This document shows positions 23,762 through 30,778 of a DNA stretch of 64,000 nucleotides, in pieces. The notes under the pieces were generated by a model. That model was not told where the DNA came from. It saw only the letters and a list, made by a program, of their open reading frames with translations, and did not search any database. The DNA is taken from contig DATKMK010000066.1 in the NCBI GenBank assembly GCA_035541895.1, forward strand, positions 1 to 64,000, given 5' to 3'. How positions within the stretch are numbered: the first letter of the stretch is position 1; each line of letters begins with the position of its first letter. Both the position numbers and the translations under genes were made by a program. The stretch is from DATKMK01 sp035541895. GTDB taxonomy: Bacteria > Desulfobacterota > Binatia > HRBIN30 > JACQVA1.

Positions 23762-26476
23762 TTAGCCCCTGGAACCAGCGCCGCGCCGCGAAACGCTCTC
23801 AACCAACCGTTTGCGCGCAAGCCATTTTCTAGATTCTTCCAGGATGAACATGCCGGCCGCGAACGGGATGATGAAGAGCCACACGGATTGTGCGAGAGGT
23901 GCCGTACCGAGAATGAAATTTGCCCAGGGGCTGTAGTTGATTAGGATCAGCATTGCGCTCTCCAACACGACGCCCGACACGATCAGCCAGTTCCCCAGAA
24001 CCCCTGTCGAAAATATCGATCGCGACACGCTCCGGCACAGGAGCACGTTTACGATTTGCATTACGATGATAGCGCTCAAGCAGGCGGTGGTTGCTTGCAA
24101 ATAGAGTGGATCCTGGGGCGCCAAGTACTGGCCATACCGCCACCCCGCTCGATTGAGCACGAAAAAGAACGCCGCCATGGCGGCAGCAGCCTCGATCGGC
24201 CCCAAGAACAGGTAGGCGCGCCGCGCCAGGGGGGCGTTCAGCAGCCTGTCGCCTTGCGAGCGGGGAGGACGCTGCATCACCCGCGGGACGGGCTTTTCGG
24301 TACCAAGGCCAAGCGCGGTGAGCGAGTCGGACCCCATGTCAATTGCCAACGCTTGGATAGGTGTCAACGCCAACGGGATCTTGAAGAGCACGAAGCCGAG
24401 GTACGGAATCAATTCGGCAACGTTGTGCACGAGGACATACGTGAGGAACTTGCGGATATTTTCAAACACCGCCCGTCCCTCCTCCACGGCGTCGACGATG
24501 CTGGCGAAATTGTCGTCGAGCAGTACCATGGCGGCCGCCGCTTTGGCCACGTCGGTACCGGCGATCCCCATCGCAATGCCGATGTGGGCGCTCTTGAGCG
24601 CCGGCGCGTCGTTCACGCCGTCGCCCGTGACGGCGACGATGTGCCTTTTGTTTTTCAATGCCTCTACGATGCGCATTTTCTGGTCTGCGCCGACCCGCGC
24701 AAAAATGATTTCAGGCGCGTCCAGGGCCAGCATCAGTTGGATGTCGGACAGGGTGCGCAATGCGTCGCCGGTGATGACAACCGGATTGTCCGAACGGGCG
24801 AGCCCGATCTGTCGGGCGATCGCTTTGGCCGTGTGGGGATGATCGCCGGTGACCATGATCACCTTGATCCCGGCCTCGCGGCACCTGCCGATCGCTTCGG
24901 GCACTTCAGGCCTGGGCGGATCCTCCAGGCCAACGAACCCGGTGAAGACGAGATCTTGTTCCAGGTGATCGCGGTCCCAATGCGGCTCCACCAGGCGGTA
25001 GGCAAACGCGAGGACTCGCAAGCCCTGCTCGGCCATGGTTTCCTGCGCCGCAAGAATCTGGGCGCGCAGCTCGGGGTCGAGTGGGCGGGTGTCGCCGTCC
25101 GCCAGAATCATGCTACACAGGGGCAGTACAGATTCGAGCGCACCCTTGCAGTAGAGCGTGGGGCCCTCTGGCGTCGCATGCACGGCGGAGAGCCGCATGC
25201 GGTCCGCGTCAAACGGAATCTCGTCCAGCCGTGGGTAGGCAGGGAGCCGGGGCAAGGCGCGTTGCGCCATTTCGACCAGCGCGATCTCCATCGGGTCACC
25301 AAAGAAGTGCGTCGTGCCGTGCTCTTCGGCCTCCTTGAGGTCATGGCACAGACGGGCGGTCAGGAAGAAACGCTGGTAAATCTCTGTGATCTTCGCGTTC
25401 TGTTCAACGACGAGCGGCGAATCAACCGCGCCATCCAGGAACAACTGCTTCACCGTCATGCGGTTCTGCGTCAGCGTCCCGGTCTTGTCGGTGCAAATCA
25501 CCGTCGCGGAACCGAGCGCCTCGACGGCGGGCAGGTAGCGGATGAGCACGCGTCGCTTGGCCATGCGTTGGGTGGCGAGCACCAGCGACAACGTCAGCGT
25601 CGGGAGCAGCCCTTCCGGGACCATCGCGACGATGATGCCGATGGCGAAGATGAAATCCTGCCAGAAGGCCACCCCGATCATTCGGCCGATCGCGAAGAAC
25701 AGGAGTCCGATCAAGATCGCAAGGCCGGCGATCAATCGGCTCAAGTGTGCGAGTTCCTTTCCCAACGGAGAAACGGCTTCCCCAGCCGTTTGGGTGAGAT
25801 GCGCAATCTTGCCGAATTCGGTGTGCATGCCGGTAGCGAAGACGACCGCTTTGGCTTGGCCCGTGACCATCGCGGTGCCGGCGAGCACGATATTCTTGCC
25901 GTAGATTAATTCATCCACTTCGGAAGGGGCCGCATCCCGCGCCTTCGGTAGCGATTCACCGGTGACCGCCGCGTTGTTGACCCGCACGCCGAACGCCTCG
26001 ACCAGCCGGCAGTCCGCGGGAATGTTGTCGCCTTGCTCTAACAAGACGATGTCGCCGGGTACCAATTGCGCTGCAGACCCCTGAACGACCTTGCCGTCGC
26101 GCAAGAGCTTAACCTGTTGTGGCAGTAGCTGGCGCAACACGGCCAGGGTTTGTTCGACGCGATATTCCTGCCAGAACGAGAACACTCCACTCACCAGGAT
26201 GACCGCAACGATGGCGTACCCGATCTTCGCCATGCCTTGGCCGGGAGCGCTCCCCTCGGCCACGAACGCAAGCCCTGCGGCTACCCACAAGATGAGAGAG
26301 AAGAAGTGGACGAATTCCTTGAGCAAGCGCAGCCACGGAGGTTCACGAGCGACTTCCGGCACCTCGTTAGGGCCGATCTCGCGCAGCCGGCGCGCGGCTT
26401 CGGCCGAAGACAATCCCTGCAGCGCACTGTGTACGCTCGCGACGGCTTCGTGAACGGAAAGTTGTTGGATCTTCAT
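23762..26476 (-). CDS. Cation-transporting P-type ATPase, type II
   Basis: A 904-residue P2-type pump. The N-terminal cation-ATPase domain begins at residue 5. The actuator motif TGES is at 172-175, PEGL in helix 4 at 287-290, the phosphorylated aspartate is D330 in ICTDKTGTLTQNRM, and the hinge motifs are MVTGDHPHTAKAIA and VTGDGVNDAPAL. PEGLL rather than PEGLP resembles the Na,K/H,K-type helix 4 more than classic SERCA, so the transported ion (Ca2+, Na+, K+ or Mg2+) is open. Length is normal for the family. It has no adjacent regulator. Confidence 0.93.
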   Translation of the reverse strand: MKIQQLSVHEAVASVHSALQGLSSAEAARRLREIGPNEVPEVAREPPWLRLLKEFVHFFSLILWVAAGLAFVAEGSAPGQGMAKIGYAIVAVILVSGVFSFWQEYRVEQTLAVLRQLLPQQVKLLRDGKVVQGSAAQLVPGDIVLLEQGDNIPADCRLVEAFGVRVNNAAVTGESLPKARDAAPSEVDELIYGKNIVLAGTAMVTGQAKAVVFATGMHTEFGKIAHLTQTAGEAVSPLGKELAHLSRLIAGLAILIGLLFFAIGRMIGVAFWQDFIFAIGIIVAMVPEGLLPTLTLSLVLATQRMAKRRVLIRYLPAVEALGSATVICTDKTGTLTQNRMTVKQLFLDGAVDSPLVVEQNAKITEIYQRFFLTARLCHDLKEAEEHGTTHFFGDPMEIALVEMAQRALPRLPAYPRLDEIPFDADRMRLSAVHATPEGPTLYCKGALESVLPLCSMILADGDTRPLDPELRAQILAAQETMAEQGLRVLAFAYRLVEPHWDRDHLEQDLVFTGFVGLEDPPRPEVPEAIGRCREAGIKVIMVTGDHPHTAKAIARQIGLARSDNPVVITGDALRTLSDIQLMLALDAPEIIFARVGADQKMRIVEALKNKRHIVAVTGDGVNDAPALKSAHIGIAMGIAGTDVAKAAAAMVLLDDNFASIVDAVEEGRAVFENIRKFLTYVLVHNVAELIPYLGFVLFKIPLALTPIQALAIDMGSDSLTALGLGTEKPVPRVMQRPPRSQGDRLLNAPLARRAYLFLGPIEAAAAMAAFFFVLNRAGWRYGQYLAPQDPLYLQATTACLSAIIVMQIVNVLLCRSVSRSIFSTGVLGNWLIVSGVVLESAMLILINYSPWANFILGTAPLAQSVWLFIIPFAAGMFILEESRKWLARKRLVESVSRRGAGSRG

Positions 26477-26488
26477 CGAGCACGAAAG

Positions 26489-26516
26489 GTACTGTCAAAG
26501 CCGTACTGTCAAAGCC
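26489..26516. repeat. Direct tandem duplication of a 14-base unit
   Basis: GTACTGTCAAAGCC occurs twice head to tail, 13 bases upstream of the P-type ATPase start. The copies are identical. It may be replication slippage or part of the ATPase promoter. Confidence 0.8.
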
Positions 26517-26624
26517 GTCGGGCAACGGAAGTCGGCGCTCGGCCTGGCCACGCCCGTTGTTTCGTCTCCGCCAACACGATCGTGAGATGCGTCGACAGGG
26601 CCGATCCGCACGGCGCAGTTGAGA

Positions 26625-27026
26625 TCACTGCCCACTCGTTTGCGGCACGCCCTCCAAATTCATCGCCCACGCCAGCGCCGATCGACACCATTGCTGCCGC
26701 GTCGGACGCAGCTCGCGGCGCTGCGCCAGACAGCCGACCCGCAGCGAGTAGGTCGGCGGATCGCTGACGGCCGCCGAGTAGATCGGCGTGCCGCACTTGG
26801 GACAGAAGGCGTGCGCGCGCTTGGTGCCGCTATCCGCGGTCTTCACATAAATCCGTGGCTCGCCGCTGCGTAGCACAAACGTCTCGCGCGGCGCCGGCAC
26901 GGTCACACGATAGACCGACCCGGTCAGCATCTGGCAGTCGGTGCAGTGGCAGAGCCCGACCTTCTTGGGGTCGACGATCGCTTCGTATGTGATCTGCCCG
27001 CAATGACATCGGCCGTCGACTTTCAT
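26625..27026 (-). CDS. GFA (CENP-V/Gfa-like) family zinc protein
   Basis: A 133-residue single-domain GFA protein. The zinc cysteines are C7/C9, C26/C28/C31 and C75/C78 (HAFCPKCGTPIY). The C-terminus WCRSALAWAMNL is typical for the family. Its reaction is unknown; the founding member was proposed to condense formaldehyde with glutathione. AGGAG six bases before the ATG at 27026 fixes the start. It is a distant relative of the double-domain protein at 2274-3122. A small exported ORF lies 18 bases upstream on the same strand. Confidence 0.9.
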   Translation of the reverse strand: MKVDGRCHCGQITYEAIVDPKKVGLCHCTDCQMLTGSVYRVTVPAPRETFVLRSGEPRIYVKTADSGTKRAHAFCPKCGTPIYSAAVSDPPTYSLRVGCLAQRRELRPTRQQWCRSALAWAMNLEGVPQTSGQ

Positions 27027-27044
27027 GTTGAGCTCCTGCGCTCA

Positions 27045-27197
27045 TCAGTGTGGTTGGCGAACGTTCATCATCCTCACCGCGACGACGATCGTGCTGTGCG
27101 TTCCTGGAAGAATCGAACGCTTCACGACGCGCGCCGCCTCTTCGGCACCAAGGGCCAAGGAAGCGCTCAGCAGGACACAGAGAGATGCCAGTCGCAT
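27045..27197 (-). CDS. Possible small exported protein or truncated N-terminus
   Basis: A 50-codon frame starts MRLASLCVLLSASLALGAEE, a good signal peptide with likely cleavage after ALGA. It continues RVVKRSILPGTHSTIVVAVR and stops after MMNVRQPH. No ribosome site is visible. It ends 18 bases before the GFA start. It could be a short periplasmic protein or the first part of a larger secreted protein cut short by a frameshift. I do not recognise the mature part. Confidence 0.35.
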   Translation of the reverse strand: MRLASLCVLLSASLALGAEEAARVVKRSILPGTHSTIVVAVRMMNVRQPH

Positions 27198-27235
27198 CGA
27201 CGTCGTTGGCCGAGAGATGGCGAGAATTCCCTCGA

Positions 27236-27757
27236 TCAGTCGTTGTGGACGGCGTTGGAAAACGAAAACACGCGAAACATGTGAAACTTTCCCGGGTGTG
27301 TCTTCTCACTATACACGCCGTGCGTGTACTCTCGAATCGCGCCTTCCCAGAATGGCAGCGCGCCACGGTTCATTTCCGAAACCCGTACCACCCATTGTCC
27401 GGGCATACGGTCCCACAGCAGGAATGCGGCGCGGCGGCCGATGCCGCTTCGGCGAAAGCATCGCAGCACGAAGAATTCGCTCACATCGAGATCGTCAGGA
27501 GCGTCAGTTGCCGGCGAGCCACGCGTCACCAACGCGAACCCGGCAAGATCGCCGTTGAAACGGATCAGATACGGGAAATGCGAGTCGGGTTCAGACCAGT
27601 AGCGCGGCAACTTGTCGTAGCCGAAGCGGCCGTCGGGTCCGACCCGAATCGGGAAGATGTCGCTCAGATCATGCGCGTACAGTTCGAGCAAATTGGACAG
27701 CCGCGCGCCATCGCGAGGCATCGCGGCTTCAAGAGTGATGTCTTGCGAGGCGACCAT
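27236..27757 (-). CDS. GNAT family N-acetyltransferase
   Basis: A 173-residue acyltransferase. It opens MVASQDITLEAAMPRDGARL, typical of the first GNAT strand. The acetyl-CoA-binding region is in SEFFVLRCFRRSGIGRRAAF, where R-x-x-G-I-G matches the pyrophosphate loop Q/R-x-x-G-x-G/A. The end GKFHMFRVFSF is the closing strand. The frame extends upstream to 28570, but that region is antisense to the SDR gene and is rejected. No ribosome site is evident. Substrate is unknown. It is divergent from the SDR gene at 27902. Confidence 0.82.
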   Translation of the reverse strand: MVASQDITLEAAMPRDGARLSNLLELYAHDLSDIFPIRVGPDGRFGYDKLPRYWSEPDSHFPYLIRFNGDLAGFALVTRGSPATDAPDDLDVSEFFVLRCFRRSGIGRRAAFLLWDRMPGQWVVRVSEMNRGALPFWEGAIREYTHGVYSEKTHPGKFHMFRVFSFSNAVHND

Positions 27758-27901
27758 CAAATGTCCGGTGCGCGTGCTGGACGTTCGCAACTCGTTATCA
27801 CCCGCCGCGCCAAGCTGGCAAGGATTTCTGCGCGACGACGATCGGGTGACTTGCAGTTCGTTGTGCACAGTGATGAAACCTCGCGGTCGAGGAGTGCCGG
27901 C

Positions 27902-28681
27902 ATGTTGTTGAAGGATCGCGTGGCAATCGTTTCCGGGATCGGCCCCGGCATGGGCCGAGACATTTCGCTCGCGTTGGCGCGGGAGGGCGCCGACATCGTG
28001 CTGGCGGCGCGCAATGCCCGCGCGCTCGAATCGGTTGCGGCCGAGGTGCGCGCGTTGAATCGGCGCGCGCTCGGGGTACCGACGGACATTGCCAAGGCGG
28101 AAGACTGCAAACGCCTGGTCGACGCCGCGCACGGGGAGTTCGGCCGCCTCGACGTGCTCGTCAACAATGCGTTCAAAGGCGGAGTCGAAACCGAGTTCGA
28201 ACATGTCGACATGAACTACTGGCGACAGGTCTTCGATGTGAATGTGTTCGGATCGTTGCAACTGACGCAGTTGGCGATCCCGCAGCTGAAGGCGCAGGGG
28301 GGCGGATCGATCGTCTTCATCGGCTCGATGTCGATGCGCATCGTCGAGCCGCGCATGGGCGGGTATACGGCGTCCAAAGGCGCGCTGATGGGGGCGGCCC
28401 AAACGCTGGCGCGCGAACTCGGCAAGTACAGGATTCGCGTCAACTCGGTGGTGCCGGGATACATCTGGAGCGACAAGCTGGCCGGCTACTTCCGCCTGCT
28501 CGCGAAGCAACAGAACACCACTTATGAGGCGGTGCACGCAGAGGTCGCCGGCCGCACCGCGCTCAATCACATCCCGACCTCCGAGGAAATCGCCGACGCG
28601 GTGGTGTTCTTCGCCTCAGATCTGTCGCGTGCGATTACCGGCCAGTCGCTCGATGTCAACGGCGGTCACTACTTTCACTGA
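27902..28681 (+). CDS. SDR family oxidoreductase
   Basis: A 259-residue short-chain dehydrogenase. The cofactor loop is VAIVSGIGPGMGRDISLALA, a variant of TGxxxGxG. It is followed by NNAF in RLDVLVNNAFKGG, serine in SIVFIGSMSM, and the catalytic YxxxK in GGYTASKGALMGAA. The closing ITGQSLDVNGGHYFH is normal. The family oxidises or reduces alcohols, steroids or acyl intermediates with NAD(P)(H). The ATG at 27902 starts directly at MLLKDRVAIV. Its 3' end overlaps the convergent MgtC gene by seven bases. Confidence 0.92.
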   Translation: MLLKDRVAIVSGIGPGMGRDISLALAREGADIVLAARNARALESVAAEVRALNRRALGVPTDIAKAEDCKRLVDAAHGEFGRLDVLVNNAFKGGVETEFEHVDMNYWRQVFDVNVFGSLQLTQLAIPQLKAQGGGSIVFIGSMSMRIVEPRMGGYTASKGALMGAAQTLARELGKYRIRVNSVVPGYIWSDKLAGYFRLLAKQQNTTYEAVHAEVAGRTALNHIPTSEEIADAVVFFASDLSRAITGQSLDVNGGHYFH

Positions 28682-29151
28682 GCGCCCGGCGGGGCCGAGT
28701 CGCTCTGCTCGTGCGATTCGATCGAGTGTTCGAGCCAGCGCAGCGGGAATTGAATGATGAGCATGGTGCCGAACACGACGGCGGTGAGCATGTAGTACCC
28801 TGCGCCGGCGGCGAGTCCCATGCTCGCCGTCGCCCAGAGCGTCGCGGCGGTGTTGATGCCCTGGACCGACCCACCGCGATGCATGATCACGCCGCCGCCG
28901 ATGAAACCGATACCGGTGACGACCGCGCCGGCGATCAGCATCGGGTTGTTCGTCTGACCGAATCCGAGCAGCGACAGGACCCCAAACGCTGCCGCGCCGA
29001 TCGATACTAGCGCGTGGGTCTGAATGCCCGCGTTCTTGTGTCGCAGTCGCCGCTCGATCCCGACCAGTGCGCCGAAGAGCAACGCGATGCCGAACCGCAG
29101 CGCCAGTTCTGCGAAGCCGAGTGCCATCCCGCCGGGGTTGGGGTATTCCAT
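28675..29151 (-). CDS. MgtC/SapB family membrane protein
   Basis: A 158-residue membrane protein with four to five helices. The signature is ALLFGALVGIERRLRHKNAG, THALVSIGAAAFGVLSLLGF, IAGAVVTGIGFIGGGVIMHR and GINTAATLWATASMGLAAGA. MgtC-type proteins affect survival at low Mg2+ by modulating the F-type ATPase; this short form lacks the C-terminal ACT-like domain of Salmonella MgtC. Its stop overlaps the SDR gene from the opposite strand. No Mg2+-responsive leader can be recognised upstream. Confidence 0.9.
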   Translation of the reverse strand: MEYPNPGGMALGFAELALRFGIALLFGALVGIERRLRHKNAGIQTHALVSIGAAAFGVLSLLGFGQTNNPMLIAGAVVTGIGFIGGGVIMHRGGSVQGINTAATLWATASMGLAAGAGYYMLTAVVFGTMLIIQFPLRWLEHSIESHEQSDSAPPGAQ

Positions 29152-29235
29152 CGCTCGTCACGCTATGGAGAGGCGCGCTGGGGGTCAAGTCTGATGCCAT
29201 TGACCGGCCGCCGCGCTTCTGTCTGATTGCACAGG

Positions 29236-29949
29236 ATGAACGCGCTGCCGCCTGTGATGTTGCTGGATCTCGACGACACGATTCTCCGCTTCAGTGCGGC
29301 GGGAGATGAGTGCTGGCGAGCGCTGTGCGCGGAGTTTGCGCCCGGCCTCGGATTGACCGTGCAAACGTTGCACGACGCGATTGGACGCAGTGCGCGGGCG
29401 TACTGGGCCGATCCCGAGCGGCATCGCATTGGGCGCCTCGATCTGGTCGCCGCGCGCCGCTTGATCGTGCGCGACGCCTTCACCACGTTGGGGTGTGCGG
29501 CCGACGCGGAGGCCGTCGCGCTCGCCGATCGTTTCACGTTCGACCGCGAAGAACGCGTCCGGCCGTTCGACGGCGCGATCGAAACCCTGCAAGCGCTGCG
29601 CGACCACGGTACGCGGCTGGGATTGTTGACCAACGGGAACGGCAAGTTTCAACGACGGAAGATCGATCGGTTTGATCTTGCCCGCCTCTTCGACGTGATC
29701 CTGATCGAGGGTGAGCTCGGTTTTGGAAAGCCCGATGAGCGAGTCTTTCGGAGAGCGCTCGGTGATTTGGCGTGCGCGCCGAACGACGCGTGGATGGTTG
29801 GCGACAATCTCGAATGGGACATCTACCCGGCGCAGCGGATCGGGATTGCCGACGTCTGGGTCGATCATGCGGGTGCCGGACTGCCGGACGACAGCTCGAT
29901 CGCCCCGACTCGCACGGTGTCTGCGCTCGCCGAAGTGCTCGCCCTCTAA
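29236..29949 (+). CDS. HAD-superfamily hydrolase
   Basis: A 237-residue haloacid-dehalogenase-type phosphatase. Motif I is MLLDLDDTILRFS (nucleophile D and acid/base D), motif II GLLTNGNGKF, motif III lysine in GELGFGKPDERVFRRAL and motif IV WMVGDNLEWDIYPAQRIG. The helical cap lies between motifs I and II. This resembles the 5'-nucleotidase/phosphoglycolate phosphatase-like subgroup. A TTG three codons earlier is possible but the ATG at 29236 is preferred. It precedes the regulator of the complex-I-like cluster by 133 bp and is probably not part of it. Confidence 0.9.
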   Translation: MNALPPVMLLDLDDTILRFSAAGDECWRALCAEFAPGLGLTVQTLHDAIGRSARAYWADPERHRIGRLDLVAARRLIVRDAFTTLGCAADAEAVALADRFTFDREERVRPFDGAIETLQALRDHGTRLGLLTNGNGKFQRRKIDRFDLARLFDVILIEGELGFGKPDERVFRRALGDLACAPNDAWMVGDNLEWDIYPAQRIGIADVWVDHAGAGLPDDSSIAPTRTVSALAEVLAL

Positions 29950-30013
29950 CCTGTATCCCGCCGGGACTTGGGTACCGATTGCGGGTACGGAGTCTCGTCA
30001 TGATGGCCATCCA

Positions 30014-30056
30014 TGTCCAATGGTGACTTGACTTGTCCAATTGTGTCCCATACCTG
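30014..30056 (+). promoter_or_regulatory. Candidate promoter and paired operator sites upstream of the HTH-EIIA gene
   Basis: The eight-base sequence TGTCCAAT occurs at 30014-30021 and again at 30034-30041, exactly 20 bases or two helical turns apart. Between them is TTGACT (30028-30033), a good -35 box; 17 bases later is TACCTG (30051-30056), a weak -10. The arrangement suggests a regulator binding as two units on one DNA face over the promoter of the HTH-EIIA/Hyf-like operon. Confidence 0.35.
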
Positions 30057-30082
30057 AGCCCAATCGGTAATGCCGGTGCTGG

Positions 30083-30778
30083 ATGCAACTGACTGTCCGT
30101 GACGTGTCCGACCTCTTCAAGGTCTCCGAAAAAACCGTCTATCGCTGGATAAATCAGGGGATACTGCCGGCATATCGAGTGAACGATCAATACCGGTTCA
30201 ACCGTGCCGAGCTGCTGGAATGGGCGACCGCTCGAAAGATGAACGTTTCCGCCGAGCTGTTTGACGAGCCGGAGAGCGACACGACGCCGGTGCCCGGGCT
30301 GGTCGAAGCGCTGCAAGCCGGAGGTATTTTCTATCGCGTCGGTGGCAGCGACAAAGCGTCCGCGCTGCGCAGCCTGGTCGAGCACATGCGCTTGCCCGAC
30401 GAAGTTGACCGCGAATTCGTGTTGCGCGTGCTGCTGGCGCGCGAGCGCCTTCAATCGACCGGAATCGGTGACGGTATCGCCATTCCGCACGTGCGCAACC
30501 CGATCGTCTTGCACGTGTTACGGCCGATGATCACGCTGTGCTTCTTAGAGCGTGCCGTCGAGTTCGAGGCGTTGGACGGCAAGCCCGTGCTTGCGCTGTT
30601 CTCGCTGGTGTGTCCGACGGTGCGGGCGCATCTCCGCTTGTTGTCGCGCTTGGCGTTCGCGCTCAACGACCCTGGATTCAAAGACGCGATCGTGCGGCAA
30701 GCGTCGCGTGACGAGATCCTCGATGCGGCGCGCCGCGTCGAAGCGACGATCACTCCGGCGGTCGCGAGGCGCGACTAG
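30083..30778 (+). CDS. HTH-EIIA(Ntr-like) regulator of the complex-I-like operon
   Basis: A 231-residue fusion. Residues 3-49 are an excisionase/MerR-type helix-turn-helix, LTVRDVSDLFKVSEKTVYRW then GILPAYRVNDQYRFNRAELL. Residues about 70-225 are a PTS EIIA type-2 domain. The phosphorylation motif is GIGDGIAIPHVRNP with H136, so the phospho-accepting histidine is intact. No EI, HPr or EIIBC gene is nearby, so the domain probably senses phosphorylation or nitrogen/carbon state, as PtsN does, and sets DNA binding. Its stop (TAG, ending at 30778) abuts the HyfB start (30779), so it is the first gene of the operon. Confidence 0.88.
   Translation: MQLTVRDVSDLFKVSEKTVYRWINQGILPAYRVNDQYRFNRAELLEWATARKMNVSAELFDEPESDTTPVPGLVEALQAGGIFYRVGGSDKASALRSLVEHMRLPDEVDREFVLRVLLARERLQSTGIGDGIAIPHVRNPIVLHVLRPMITLCFLERAVEFEALDGKPVLALFSLVCPTVRAHLRLLSRLAFALNDPGFKDAIVRQASRDEILDAARRVEATITPAVARRD

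Noticed and set aside
24056..25909. Long plus-strand frame of about 617 codons opposite the P-type ATPase
   Set aside because: It is the antisense frame of an intact ATPase with all motifs; no start site or fold is evident.
22776..26476. Hydrolase and P-type ATPase as one ion-stress operon
   Set aside because: The genes converge and share no promoter.
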